Position numbers and translations under genes: made by a program. From Porticoccus sp. W117 (GTDB lineage: Bacteria > Pseudomonadota > Gammaproteobacteria > Pseudomonadales > Porticoccaceae): a stretch of DNA of 64,000 nt. Numbering within the stretch: the first letter of the stretch is position 1; every line of letters starts with the position of its first letter. Below the pieces are notes generated by a model. The model saw only the letters and a list, made by a program, of their open reading frames with translations. It searched no databases and was not told where the DNA came from. Positions 1 to 9,184 of this stretch are shown piece after piece. The stretch spans positions 326,111 to 390,110 of the forward strand of contig NZ_JATAAF010000001.1 in assembly GCF_030341905.1 (NCBI RefSeq), given 5' to 3'.

Positions 1-336
1 CGCGCCGGATTTAACCAGCAGTTCGGTCTGGCGCAGGTCTGGAGCCAAGTGCAGGTAGGTGAACAACACCTGGCCTTCACGGAGCATTTCGCACTCGTTG
101 GGCTGAGGCTCTTTCACTTTAACGACCATCTCGGCGCGCTCAAAAACCTCTTGGGCAGTGGCGACAATTTCGGCGCCAGCGGCTTCGTATTGACCGTTGT
201 CAAAACCGATGGAAGCGCCACCGTTGGTCTCAACGATCACCTGGTGGCCGTTGCGCACCAGCTCTTTCACGGAATCCGGGGTCAGACCAATGCGGTATTC
301 GTGGTTTTTAATTTCCTTGGGTACACCGATCAACAT
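1..336 (-). CDS. ald: Alanine dehydrogenase, N-terminal part (runs off the window)
   Basis: Catalyses NAD-dependent interconversion of L-alanine with pyruvate and ammonia. The first 112 residues are present and begin MLIGVPKEIKNHEYRIGLTP, the typical N-terminus of the AlaDH/PNT family, with the VKEPQPNE stretch of the substrate-binding domain further on. The gene is cut by the window start, so the catalytic and NAD domains are not seen. The ATG is preceded by TAGGAGCTAATT, a good ribosome site. It diverges from lrp across a 157-bp gap, the usual arrangement for an Lrp-controlled alanine catabolic gene; Lrp control is inferred from position only. Confidence 0.93.
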   Translation of the reverse strand, partial: MLIGVPKEIKNHEYRIGLTPDSVKELVRNGHQVIVETNGGASIGFDNGQYEAAGAEIVATAQEVFERAEMVVKVKEPQPNECEMLREGQVLFTYLHLAPDLRQTELLVKSGA

Positions 337-493
337 AATTAGCTCCTATCGCGTCATTTCAAATGAGGGTGCCTGCCACCATTTGGCTCACACTGTGTTT
401 TCAGGAATTATAGGGATAAAGCACAAAAATGTTTGCTTAATTTTCGATAAAAGCAGAAAATTATCCTGTTTAAATCTAATAGACAGTAAATTT

Positions 494-979
494 ATGAAGA
501 AGCGTGCCAAAGAACTCAGCAAGATCGACCGCAACATCCTCAAACTGCTGCAAAAGGATGGCCGCATCAGCTACACCGAACTATCGCGCCGGGTGGGGTT
601 GTCGGTAACACCCTGTATCGACCGCATCAAACGCCTGGAAAAGGAAGGTGTTATCAACGGCTACACGGCCCTGATCAACCCGGAATTTCTGGATGCAGCC
701 CTGGTGGTGTTTGTGCAGATACGCCTGTATCGCACCTCCCAGGAAAAGTTTGCTGAATTTCGCGAAGCCGCCGTCGCCCTGCCAGAGGTGCAGGAGTGCT
801 ATCTGGTAACCGGCAACTTTGACTACCTAATCAAGGCCAGAGTGGCCGACATGAGCGCCTATCGGGTGTTTTTGGGGGAAACGTTATTGCAGCTACCCGG
901 CGTGCAGGAATCCACCAGTTACGTAGTGATGGAGCAATTGAAGGAGACACTGGAAGTGCCGGTGCATGGCAATCGTTAA
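494..979 (+). CDS. lrp: Leucine-responsive regulator Lrp (Lrp/AsnC family)
   Basis: Global amino-acid-responsive DNA-binding regulator. The 161-residue product matches the E. coli Lrp architecture and length (164). A helix-turn-helix lies at about residues 8-60 (SKIDRNILKLLQKDGRISYTE, then LSRRVGLSVTPC). A RAM effector/oligomer domain lies at about 70-150, with the near-invariant stretch FDYLIKARVADMSAYRVFLG. The frame is open further upstream, but the ATG at 494 is chosen because it gives the family length and avoids running into ald. It stands alone, divergent from ald and convergent with glk. Autoregulation and control of ald are typical of the family. Confidence 0.93.
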   Translation: MKKRAKELSKIDRNILKLLQKDGRISYTELSRRVGLSVTPCIDRIKRLEKEGVINGYTALINPEFLDAALVVFVQIRLYRTSQEKFAEFREAAVALPEVQECYLVTGNFDYLIKARVADMSAYRVFLGETLLQLPGVQESTSYVVMEQLKETLEVPVHGNR

Positions 980-1033
980 ACGGCGAGGTAAATCAGCAGC
1001 CCACTTCCCAAACGACTGCATACCCCTGTGCCG

Positions 1034-1993
1034 TCAACGATCCTCCCGGCGGCCGCCTAAAGCAGCGGCACAACCCAACAAGCCCGGTTGCTCTGCCCGG
1101 ATCATGGCAACCGGTACCGTTTCGCAAAAGGCGCGATAACGACCTTTGTCCGCAAAACGGGTACGGAAGGCATCGGTATCAAACCACTGCCACACCCTGG
1201 GGAGTATGCCACCGGTGAGATAGACACCACCGGATGACAGCGTCAGCAATGCCAAGTCGCCGCAAACCGACGCCAGGATCATCACAAAATCATCCAGCGC
1301 CTGTCGGCATATGGAATCACCTTGTGCGCAACCGTCCACCACCTGCGGCGCGCTTCTGGTGGATTGCTTACCCTGCAGCTGTGCATTCGCCCAATAGAGA
1401 TTTTCCAGCCCCTGGCCTGACAGCAGTCGTTCGTTAGAAATTCGCCCCCCCAGGCGTTTCCGCAGCAACCGGAGCAGATCATCTTCATGGGCATTGTGGG
1501 GAGCAAAGCTGACATGCCCACCCTCAGAGGGTATTAACTCACCATCGGCACTTTGAATAGCGACACCCAGACCGGTTCCAGGGCCAATAACCGTTCGCGG
1601 CTCACCACCTGCCGGGCGCGGCTCCCCCAACCAGTGAATATGCTCACTGGGCAGGCAGTCAATACTGTATGCCTGGGCACTAAAATCATTGATAACAGTC
1701 ACCTCAACACCCAGATCTGCAGAAAGCTGGCTCTTGCTGAACGACCAATGATTGTTCATCAGGTTAATATGGTCACCATTGACCATACCGGCGATCGCAA
1801 AACAGATTTTTTGTGGCACTGTCAGGGAAAAGTCTTGCAGGTAAGCCTGTAGCGCATCCATCAAACCGGGGTACTCTATCGCTTGGTAAACCTTGATGTC
1901 CCGCAAGACTACCTGCCCTTGTTCTACCCAGGCAAAGCGCGCATTGGTGCCGCCAATATCCGCTACCAGGCTAATGTTGTCAGGCACTCTCAC
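1034..1993 (-). CDS. glk: Glucokinase (bacterial Glk/ROK-like group)
   Basis: Phosphorylates cytoplasmic glucose to glucose 6-phosphate with ATP. 319 residues, the usual length. The N-terminal phosphate-binding loop is ADIGGTNARFAW (about residues 11-22). The sugar-site stretch NDFSAQAYSI and the second loop GPGTGLGVAIQ follow, and the C-terminus keeps GGVYLTGGI. It is the last gene of a kinase-regulator-glk operon: its ATG overlaps the regulator's stop by 4 bp (ATGA), which implies translational coupling. The product feeds pgi and zwf further along the window. Having glucokinase co-transcribed with a LytTR-type two-component system suggests that the system senses glucose or its polymers. Confidence 0.93.
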   Translation of the reverse strand: MRVPDNISLVADIGGTNARFAWVEQGQVVLRDIKVYQAIEYPGLMDALQAYLQDFSLTVPQKICFAIAGMVNGDHINLMNNHWSFSKSQLSADLGVEVTVINDFSAQAYSIDCLPSEHIHWLGEPRPAGGEPRTVIGPGTGLGVAIQSADGELIPSEGGHVSFAPHNAHEDDLLRLLRKRLGGRISNERLLSGQGLENLYWANAQLQGKQSTRSAPQVVDGCAQGDSICRQALDDFVMILASVCGDLALLTLSSGGVYLTGGILPRVWQWFDTDAFRTRFADKGRYRAFCETVPVAMIRAEQPGLLGCAAALGGRREDR

Positions 1994-2859
1994 CCCCCCT
2001 GGCTCTCTCCCGACTCGAAGCCGGTTAAAAAATCCTTGATCGTCCCCCGGTAATTACGGCTTACCTTAACCCGCTCAGAACCGCGCAACTTTAAAAAATA
2101 CTCACCTTTGGTGTGGGGAAGAATCTGTTCTATACAGTTCAGATTGACAATGGTGGAACGATGAATGCGCTTGAAAACGTCAGGATTTAGATGATCCAAC
2201 AGGTCTTTCAAGGTACTGCGCATAATATGCGTATCACCGGATGCATGGATGCACATGTAGTCTCCGGCGGCATCCACCCACTCGATATCCGCCTGTTCAA
2301 TCAATGTCACCACACCCTGATCCTTGACGACAATGTGTGTATTCTGAATACCAGAATCCAGAGTGATTGAACGGTTTGCCAGAGACGTTTTTTGGTTAAT
2401 TTGTTCCATGGCGTCAACAATGGCAGATTTGCCATTGCCATGATCGTTTGCACTGCCCCGGCGTTCCATACAGCGATCCACTGCCCGGGTCGCCCTTTCA
2501 AGGTCAATGGGCTTGAGAATGTAGTCCACCGCACAGACATCGAAGGCACTGAGCGCGTATTCGTCATAGGCAGTGACAAAAACAATCAGAGGCACAATGT
2601 CCGCCTGCAATTTGTTGATAACATCAAACCCATTTAAACCGGGCATCTGTATATCGAGAAACACAAGATCTGGCTGGTGTTCAATAATGGCATCCACAGC
2701 CTCACTACCATTGCGACACTCGGCAACAATATCGATAACTGACAAGTTGCCGAGATAGGAACGCAGCAGCTCAAGCGCCAGTGGCTCATCATCCACAATA
2801 ATGGTGCGCAATTTGCTCTCGGCATTCTGGCTTTCTGCAACCACAGGTGGGGTTTCCAT
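1990..2859 (-). CDS. LytTR-family response regulator
   Basis: 289-residue two-part regulator. The receiver domain (about residues 17-135) has the acidic pair VDDEP, the phospho-acceptor Asp69 in VFLDIQMPG, the Thr of FVTAYD and the Lys of LKPID. After a 40-residue linker comes a LytTR DNA-binding domain (about 180-283) with the marker stretches IEWVDAAGDYM, FKRIHRSTIVNL and VKVSRNYRG. It belongs to the AlgR/LytR-like group. The gene starts 2 bp after the sensor kinase stop and overlaps glk by 4 bp, so the three form one operon. Likely targets are the divergent sugar porter and TonB receptor, which is inference. Confidence 0.92.
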   Translation of the reverse strand: METPPVVAESQNAESKLRTIIVDDEPLALELLRSYLGNLSVIDIVAECRNGSEAVDAIIEHQPDLVFLDIQMPGLNGFDVINKLQADIVPLIVFVTAYDEYALSAFDVCAVDYILKPIDLERATRAVDRCMERRGSANDHGNGKSAIVDAMEQINQKTSLANRSITLDSGIQNTHIVVKDQGVVTLIEQADIEWVDAAGDYMCIHASGDTHIMRSTLKDLLDHLNPDVFKRIHRSTIVNLNCIEQILPHTKGEYFLKLRGSERVKVSRNYRGTIKDFLTGFESGESQGG

Positions 2860-2861
2860 AG

Positions 2862-4010
2862 CTATACCAACTCCTCTGCAGAGGCTTCATAGGGAATTTC
2901 GATGGTGGTTTGCAGGCCGCCGGAATCGCTGCTGCCCAGATCAAAACTGAAATCTTCTCCGTAAGCTATTTTCAGTCGATCCAATGTATTTTTTAAACCG
3001 ATACCCCGGCCACCGGAGCGCTTTCCTCTGCTGCTTTCCACTGTTTTGTTGCTGCCGGTATCACTGAGCACGAGCCGCACTCGCTCGCCAGCCTTGCTGG
3101 CTCTGAAGCGAATGGCTCCACCATTGGGGCTCTTGGCAATGGCGTACTTCACTGAATTTTCAATCAGGGGCTGAAACAAAAGGCTTGGAAGCAGTGCATC
3201 CTCTACATCAGGGTCTACCTGAAAATCCAGATGCAAGCGCTCTTCAAAGCGGGTTTTTTCGATCTCCAGATAGAGCATCAGCGCATCAATTTCCCTCCGC
3301 AAGGGGACTTTAAGGTCTGGATTGTTATCCAATGAATAACGCAGAAAACGGCTCAGCCTGACAATCACTCCGTTGGCCTGTTCGGCTTTATTAAGTTGCA
3401 CCAGAGAGCTAATGGCATTGAGCGTATTGAACAAAAAATGGGGATTCAGTTGGTAGCGCAGCATTTGCAACTGAGCTTCTTTGGCCGCTGACTCGGCATT
3501 CAAACGCTTGATGTGCTCGGCCCCCACCAAGGCTTCAGCCTGTAATTTCATGTGATGTTCGGAGTCAAGCAGATAGAAGTAGCGGATACCGTGATACAGG
3601 GTGCTCCAGCATAAAAAGATAAAGATGGCGCCAAAGAACCAGCCACCAAAATCACTCCATACATTTTCCTCCTCTGTAATCCACATAAATGACGCAATTC
3701 TGAACGCTGTCCACGCCAGGGCGACAACAAGCACAGCCAGCAAACCAACTACAATACGCACTGTAATAGGCAATTCCCAAATGGCATTAAAAATCAGGTG
3801 CAAAATAAGCGACAGCAGCGCAGCTATTACCGCCTGCAATAAATTGTGGCCGATATACGCCCAGGAGGTTTGCTCGTACCACAGGGTCAAGGTTGTAAAC
3901 GTAACAAGGACGAAGCCGGCCCAAAAAACAATCTGCAAAACCCAGATGTAGTGGAAGCGGTTTTCAGCTCTCAGACGAGGTACAGCCTTTAATGGACTTT
4001 TCAAATGCAA
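2862..4010 (-). CDS. LytS/AlgZ-type sensor histidine kinase (His_kinase family), TTG start
   Basis: Membrane sensor kinase of the PF06580 type, 382 residues. Four hydrophobic segments (about residues 22-42, 55-75, 85-108 and 124-148) are followed by a short coiled stretch. The phospho-acceptor His191 lies in QLNPHFLFNTLNAISSL. An HATPase domain has the N-box LLFQPLIENSVKYA and a glycine-rich RGIGLKNTLDRL. There is no extracytoplasmic sensor domain, so the signal is probably read within the membrane. No ATG or GTG exists near the N-terminus: the candidates are TTG at 4010 or TTG at 4004, with AAAAGG just upstream better spaced for 4004. Weak initiation may keep the sensor scarce. Confidence 0.9.
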   Translation of the reverse strand: MHLKSPLKAVPRLRAENRFHYIWVLQIVFWAGFVLVTFTTLTLWYEQTSWAYIGHNLLQAVIAALLSLILHLIFNAIWELPITVRIVVGLLAVLVVALAWTAFRIASFMWITEEENVWSDFGGWFFGAIFIFLCWSTLYHGIRYFYLLDSEHHMKLQAEALVGAEHIKRLNAESAAKEAQLQMLRYQLNPHFLFNTLNAISSLVQLNKAEQANGVIVRLSRFLRYSLDNNPDLKVPLRREIDALMLYLEIEKTRFEERLHLDFQVDPDVEDALLPSLLFQPLIENSVKYAIAKSPNGGAIRFRASKAGERVRLVLSDTGSNKTVESSRGKRSGGRGIGLKNTLDRLKIAYGEDFSFDLGSSDSGGLQTTIEIPYEASAEELV

Positions 4011-4061
4011 TTGCCTTTTGGTGTAAATACCTGGTTTGCAAAACCATACGCCATTTCGTGC

Positions 4062-4080
4062 CCATGTTTACCAAACATGG
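4062..4080. promoter_or_regulatory. Perfect inverted repeat between the divergent kinase and sugar porter
   Basis: CCATGTTT-acc-AAACATGG, 8-bp arms with a 3-bp centre, lies in the 216-bp gap between the sensor kinase and the MFS porter. It is about 55 bp upstream of the kinase start. It has the size and symmetry of a dimer-binding operator. There is no adjacent T-run, so a terminator is unlikely. The cognate regulator is unknown. Confidence 0.45.
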
Positions 4081-4226
4081 CTAAGCAACAGAATAGTACA
4101 CAAGAGCATCGAGTCATATTCAAAATCCAATCCATCTTATCCCACCAATTACCCTGTTCACCGCATCAATATTGTTCACAGGATACGCCAACAGCAAAAT
4201 TACCAGGATAAAAAAGGTCCACAACC

Positions 4227-5828
4227 GTGAATAACGATCAAAATCCAGAGAAAAAACCTGCCGACCGAACTTACAGCAAATCGTACGCTGCCTATGTAGC
4301 GCTGATTGTTGCTCTGGGTGGTTTTTTGATGGGTTTTGATGCCTCCGTTATTTCCGGCGTGGTTCGGTTTATTGAACCGGAGTTTAACCTCAGCAAAATC
4401 GAACTGGGCTGGGCCGTTGCCTCTCTGACACTTACCGCCACACTGGGCATGATGGTCAGTGGCCTTGCCAGTGATCGCTGGGGCAGAAAAACCGTACTGA
4501 AATACGCAGCATTGTTATTTTTTATTTCGGCGTTGGCATCGGCGTTGGCAAATTCGTTTGTCACTTTGGTGATAGCCCGCATGATCGGCGGCTTCGGCGT
4601 GGGTGCTGCATTGATCATCGCCCCCATGTACATTGCAGAAATTGCCCCGCCAAAACTGCGCGGGCGCATGGTGTCATTCAACCAACTGAATATTGTGATT
4701 GGCATTTCCACCGCATTTTTTACCAATTATCTGATTCTCAAGCTCGGGCAGTCTGAATCTCAGCTGGCAACCACCCTGAATATGGGGCAATGGAACTGGC
4801 GCTGGATGCTTGGCATAGAGGCCCTGCCCGCCATTGTGTATTTCGGTCTGTTGTTCTTTGTACCGGAAAGCCCCCGCTGGCTAATTATGCAAAAGCAAGA
4901 GAAAAAAGCCCTTGGAATTTTTGCGCGCATAGCTGGCCCCGAAGCGGCAAGCTCCATTGTGGAGACCACCAGAAATAGCATTCTGTCCGACACTAAGCCG
5001 CAGAAACGCTCGTTTTCAGAACTGCTCCATCCCTCTCTTCGCCTGGTTATGATCCTGGGCATTTCAATCGCCATATTGCAGCAGATCACTGGTATAAACG
5101 CAGTTTTCTTCTACGCCCCAATGATCTTTGAACAGTCGGGAATCGGTACAGACGCCTCCTTTATGCAAGCCATATTGGTGGGTCTCACCAACCTTGCATT
5201 CACTATTCTGGCCATTCTTCTGGTGGACAAGTTGGGCCGGAAGCCGCTGCTTGTTTGGGGCCTTTCGGGTATAGCCGTATTTATGTGCCTGCTGGCTTAT
5301 GGTTTTCATACCGCTACCTATGTGTTGTCTGAGCAAGCGATACAAAGCCTGCCGGAGCAAATTGTTCATCAAGTAGCTCATTTGAATGGCGTTATCCACG
5401 GCGATGACATCAGCTTTAAAGCGGCCATCCTTCAAGCTCTGGGGGATGAACTGGCGAAAATCCATGAGCCCCAATTGATGGCTCTGGCTACTCAAATCAA
5501 TTCACAGCTGATACTGATTGCCATACTGGGCTTTGTCGCCAGCTTTGCCATTTCCATTGGGCCTGTTATGTGGGTGCTGTTCTCTGAGCTGTTTCCCAAC
5601 AGAATTCGCGCCTTGGCCATTTCTCTGGTGGGTTTAATCAACTCAGCGGTCAGCTTTCTGGTACAACTTGTCTTTCCATGGAAATTGGCCATTCTGGGAG
5701 CATCAATCACATTCCTGGCTTACGGGGTATTTGCGTTCATCGGCCTTATTCTGATTATAAAAATACTTCCAGAAACGAAAGATAAGTCTCTGGAAGAATT
5801 GGAAAAATCACTGATTTTAAAAAGTTGA
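4227..5828 (+). CDS. MFS sugar porter (GLUT/XylE-like sugar:proton symporter family)
   Basis: Inner-membrane sugar importer, 533 residues, with about 12 membrane segments. Family signatures are in order: DRWGRKT after helix 2, RMIGGFGVGA, PPKLRGRMVSFNQL, PESPRWL at the end of the first half, QQITGINAVFFYAPMIFE, DKLGRKPLL, and PETKDKSLEELE at the C-terminus. An insert of about 60 residues (residues 370-430) between helices 9 and 10 is longer than in XylE. The start is GTG with AAAAAGG upstream. Next to glk and a TonB receptor it most likely brings in glucose, but the exact sugar cannot be read from sequence. Confidence 0.88.
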   Translation: MNNDQNPEKKPADRTYSKSYAAYVALIVALGGFLMGFDASVISGVVRFIEPEFNLSKIELGWAVASLTLTATLGMMVSGLASDRWGRKTVLKYAALLFFISALASALANSFVTLVIARMIGGFGVGAALIIAPMYIAEIAPPKLRGRMVSFNQLNIVIGISTAFFTNYLILKLGQSESQLATTLNMGQWNWRWMLGIEALPAIVYFGLLFFVPESPRWLIMQKQEKKALGIFARIAGPEAASSIVETTRNSILSDTKPQKRSFSELLHPSLRLVMILGISIAILQQITGINAVFFYAPMIFEQSGIGTDASFMQAILVGLTNLAFTILAILLVDKLGRKPLLVWGLSGIAVFMCLLAYGFHTATYVLSEQAIQSLPEQIVHQVAHLNGVIHGDDISFKAAILQALGDELAKIHEPQLMALATQINSQLILIAILGFVASFAISIGPVMWVLFSELFPNRIRALAISLVGLINSAVSFLVQLVFPWKLAILGASITFLAYGVFAFIGLILIIKILPETKDKSLEELEKSLILKS

Positions 5829-6011
5829 TATAGAAATTTTCGTCAGCTTAGTTTTCATAAAAAAAATAACTTAAATACCATTCAGCGCTTCTATGCGCTT
5901 TAACTTCTGCCTATTTTCCAACTTCATACCGCTTTATCGCACGCAGGAGACGACTTAACGCAAACCTGTAGAGGGTGTTCCTGGCCTGTCGTAGAGTGTA
6001 AACCAGTAAAT

Positions 6012-6037
6012 TTCCATCAATGTAAAGTTCCATCAAT
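6012..6037 (+). repeat. Direct repeat TTCCATCAAT upstream of TonB receptor
   Basis: Two exact copies of TTCCATCAAT (6012-6021 and 6028-6037) with a 16-bp period lie 25-50 bp before the TonB receptor start. LytTR regulators bind direct repeats, so this may be a target of the linked regulator, but the period differs from the roughly 21 bp usual for that family. Confidence 0.35.
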
Positions 6038-6061
6038 AATTATTTACTAAGAGGGTATGCC

Positions 6062-8887
6062 GTGTTTGATAACAAAGTTAAGCTCAACACAACCATTCTG
6101 CCTGTAGTCGCCATGCTATCGCCGCTCAGTGTGGCGGAAGAAAGCGAAGGGAAAGACGGCAAATCCGTTATGGAAGAAATCGTTGTTACGGTTGAACGGC
6201 GCGAACAATCTCTACAAGACTATGCCGGCACCGCCGCACAAATCAGCGGGGAAGACCTCAAACAACTGGGCGTGGCCACCATCGAAGATATCGACGCGTC
6301 CATTCCTGGCCTGTCCATCTCCAACAATCAGGGCAATATTGAGGTGTACATTCGCGGTATTGGCTCCTCCAATAACACCGAACTGGGTGACCCAGCAGCA
6401 GCCACCCACTTGGACGGTGTTTACATTCCTCGCCCCGCCGGCATCGGCGCATCGTTCTTCGATATTCAACGGGTGGAAGTGAACGTGGGGCCACAGGGTA
6501 CCCTGCGTGGCCGTAACGCCACAGCGGGAACCGTAAATATCATTCCCTGGTCTCCAGGTATCGGCAATACCGACGGCGCAGTCGATCTATCTTTCGGTAA
6601 TTTTGGTGAACAACGCCTTGAAGGTGTCGCCAACATCGCATTAACCGATAATTCTGCCCTCCGGGTTGCCGGCTTTGTTAGCGAGCACGATAGCTACTAC
6701 AGCAACATATCTCCAACCAGTGATGAACTGGGTTTGGACGTACCAGTGGCAGAAAGCGAAGGCATAGGTGTTGCAGAAGCCGCGGATGACGAAGGTGTGC
6801 GCATTTCCTACCTGTATAAGCCAACGGATCAATGGGACATGCAACTCACCTACGACCGAGTTGAGCAAAAAGGTACTGGTTATACCGGTTCTAACTACGC
6901 CAACCTGTTGGGCAACGGTATTGACCCGGACAGCATTAGCAATCCCAGAGCGGTATTTGGCCGTGCATTTACCCCCGAAGAAGATACTTCTCACTGGGGT
7001 TTAAAAGGCCGAGTGAAGTACAGTGCCGATAACTTCGATGTGGAATACACCGTTTCCCGTCGTCACCTGATCTACGATTACGAATTCGGCGGCGCGGCCC
7101 TGTCACCGTTCTACCCCGGTGCACTGGATACCTTGCGCAACGACACACCTCCTATTGGAGCCACGCCCTTTAGTGAGACTTTCGATAATTTCGCCCGGGT
7201 GAAATTTATTACAGATTCCGAATCTGATATTCACGAGCTGCGCTTTTCCGGCGATGGTATCGGCTCAGCGAAAGGCTATTGGTCTGCAGGCGTATTCTAC
7301 TTTGAAGAATCACAACGAACCTTTTTGGGCGCCACGGCAGACCGCAACGCGTTCTTTGCCGGTAACGAATTTAACCAGACGACTGATACGGAAAGTATTT
7401 CTTACTACACCGATGCCACTTGGGAAATTAGTGAAAAAGTACGTCTGACCGGTGGCTTGCGTTACACATCCGATGAAAAACAACGCTTTGGCGTAAATGC
7501 CCGTTATGTGTTCTTCCAGGGCGTAGAAGGTTTCCAGCTCGGAGCCAGTGCGTTTGGTACAGAAGGGTTTGAGTTTAACGGATTTGATCGCACCATTTTT
7601 AACCCGGACACCGATGGCGACGGTTTGGTGACCAGTAACGAATCCATCGACTTCTTCCTGGACGGCGTTCGCACCTTCGGTGCTCGCGATGGGCTGGGCG
7701 ATATCCTCGCCAATGGCGAAGTACCCGGCGGCGGCGGCGGTGATGTCACTAATCTACCTCTCTGCCCTGATTTATTAGTATCCGCAACGGGCTGCCCCAC
7801 AGCTGGCGGCTTTGTAGACGGCATATTCGCGGGCAATGCAGATCGCCTGTCGTTCATTGTTCCCGGTAACGACATCGCTTTGCAAAACGGCCGCGTAGAA
7901 AACGAATTTGTAGACTGGCGCATCCGACTGGAAATGGATGTTTTCGAAGATAGTCTGCTCTACGGCTTGGTGGCCACCGGCCACAAATCCGGCGGTTTTA
8001 ATGACAACCTGTCAGGCACCGAAGGTGTAGTTACCCCCAACCCAGCCGGTGGCGCGCCCCGTGCGTTTGATACCGACACCTTGGCACCCACCTACGATGA
8101 AGAAAAGGTGACTCTGTACGAAGTGGGTTTGAAAAACGCCTTTACTCTGGGTGACATTCCCGCCACATTCAACGCCACAGCGTTCTACTACGACTACAAA
8201 GATCTGCAGTTGAACACTCTGGTTTCCAGCCTGCAAATCCTTAACTTTGAAGGCTTTGATGTTTCAATGCTCAGCGATGCCGAGCTGGAAGCACTGGGCG
8301 GCAACGTAGTGAACTTTACCTTTAACGCCTCCAATGCAGAAATCAAAGGCGCGCAATTTGAAGGTGGATTTGACTTCCCGGGCGAATGGAACTTCCGTTA
8401 TAACTTGCTGTACATCGACACAGAAGTGAAGGACTCCGTCGAAGTAAGCGACAGCCGCTTCCAGGCAGACGTATCTCCGCTGGACGCGGTAAACGTTTCC
8501 ATCGAAGGCAACGAATTGCCCCGCACTCCCAATCTGCAATTCAACGCCTCCCTGTCCAAGGCATATGTTACCAACTACGGTCAATTTGATGGTGTGTTGT
8601 CCGCTGGCTACCGTTCCGATCAGCACTTGACCATATTCAATGGCATAGACTTCCGTTTCCCCGACGACCCCAGAGGTCGACTGGATGACGAAATTGAAGG
8701 CTACTGGACACTGGATTTCGGACTGGGCTTTTCCTACGGATTTGACAACAAGTATCGTGCAGAGCTTTACGTCAACAACGTCACCGATGAGCAAAAAGAG
8801 CAGGCTATTATCATCACCGAATTTGATAACACCCGCTTCTTCTCACGGCCACGCACCTACGGACTGCGCTTTAGAGCTCTGTTCTAA
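6062..8887 (+). CDS. TonB-dependent outer-membrane receptor
   Basis: Outer-membrane active transporter of 941 residues. A short N-terminal export region ends near VAEES. A TonB-box-like stretch is EEIVVTVERREQSLQD, a plug domain (about residues 40-165) contains IEVYIRGIGSS and GPQGTLRGRNATAGTVNI, and a beta-barrel ends in RPRTYGLRFRALF with the terminal aromatic residue expected for barrel assembly. A Gly-rich loop with a Cys pair (about residues 555-580) is probably extracellular. It starts with GTG, with GAGGG 6 bp upstream. It follows the sugar porter and faces the GH3 operon, so it probably imports beta-glucan oligosaccharides. This is inferred from context. Confidence 0.9.
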   Translation: MFDNKVKLNTTILPVVAMLSPLSVAEESEGKDGKSVMEEIVVTVERREQSLQDYAGTAAQISGEDLKQLGVATIEDIDASIPGLSISNNQGNIEVYIRGIGSSNNTELGDPAAATHLDGVYIPRPAGIGASFFDIQRVEVNVGPQGTLRGRNATAGTVNIIPWSPGIGNTDGAVDLSFGNFGEQRLEGVANIALTDNSALRVAGFVSEHDSYYSNISPTSDELGLDVPVAESEGIGVAEAADDEGVRISYLYKPTDQWDMQLTYDRVEQKGTGYTGSNYANLLGNGIDPDSISNPRAVFGRAFTPEEDTSHWGLKGRVKYSADNFDVEYTVSRRHLIYDYEFGGAALSPFYPGALDTLRNDTPPIGATPFSETFDNFARVKFITDSESDIHELRFSGDGIGSAKGYWSAGVFYFEESQRTFLGATADRNAFFAGNEFNQTTDTESISYYTDATWEISEKVRLTGGLRYTSDEKQRFGVNARYVFFQGVEGFQLGASAFGTEGFEFNGFDRTIFNPDTDGDGLVTSNESIDFFLDGVRTFGARDGLGDILANGEVPGGGGGDVTNLPLCPDLLVSATGCPTAGGFVDGIFAGNADRLSFIVPGNDIALQNGRVENEFVDWRIRLEMDVFEDSLLYGLVATGHKSGGFNDNLSGTEGVVTPNPAGGAPRAFDTDTLAPTYDEEKVTLYEVGLKNAFTLGDIPATFNATAFYYDYKDLQLNTLVSSLQILNFEGFDVSMLSDAELEALGGNVVNFTFNASNAEIKGAQFEGGFDFPGEWNFRYNLLYIDTEVKDSVEVSDSRFQADVSPLDAVNVSIEGNELPRTPNLQFNASLSKAYVTNYGQFDGVLSAGYRSDQHLTIFNGIDFRFPDDPRGRLDDEIEGYWTLDFGLGFSYGFDNKYRAELYVNNVTDEQKEQAIIITEFDNTRFFSRPRTYGLRFRALF

Positions 8888-8915
8888 ACATACAAACCAA
8901 TCTACCCCCATACTT

Positions 8916-8940
8916 ACGCAGCCTTCGGGCTGCGTTTTTT
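8916..8940 (+). terminator. Rho-independent terminator of the TonB receptor
   Basis: ACGCAGCC-TTCG-GGCTGCGT stem with a stable tetraloop followed by a T-run, 28 bp after the receptor stop. Confidence 0.9.
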
Positions 8941-9004
8941 ATGGGCGATCTTAAATGCTTTCATTCTGATTGCAGTGAAGAATCTGCAATATTTTAGAGC
9001 GATT

Positions 9005-9030
9005 GGTGGATTACGCTGCGCTAATCCACC
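9005..9030. repeat. REP-like palindrome
   Basis: GGTGGATTA-cgctgcgc-TAATCCACC followed by CTACGG. This GGTGGATTA...TAATCCACCCTACG unit resembles extragenic palindromes scattered in many gammaproteobacterial genomes. It lies in the 244-bp stretch after the receptor terminator, with no gene. Without the rest of the genome its copy number is unknown. Confidence 0.6.
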
Positions 9031-9184
9031 CTACGGCTTTTGGCGTAGTCAATGGAAACATTGAACGGTTAACTTGAAGATATGAAGATCGCCGCGCTGC
9101 GGTAACGGAGATTGTACCCAATACAAAAAAGTGCTGCTTCAAAGAGACAGCATCTCAGGAAACTAGAATTTTTCAGAAAGCTGG

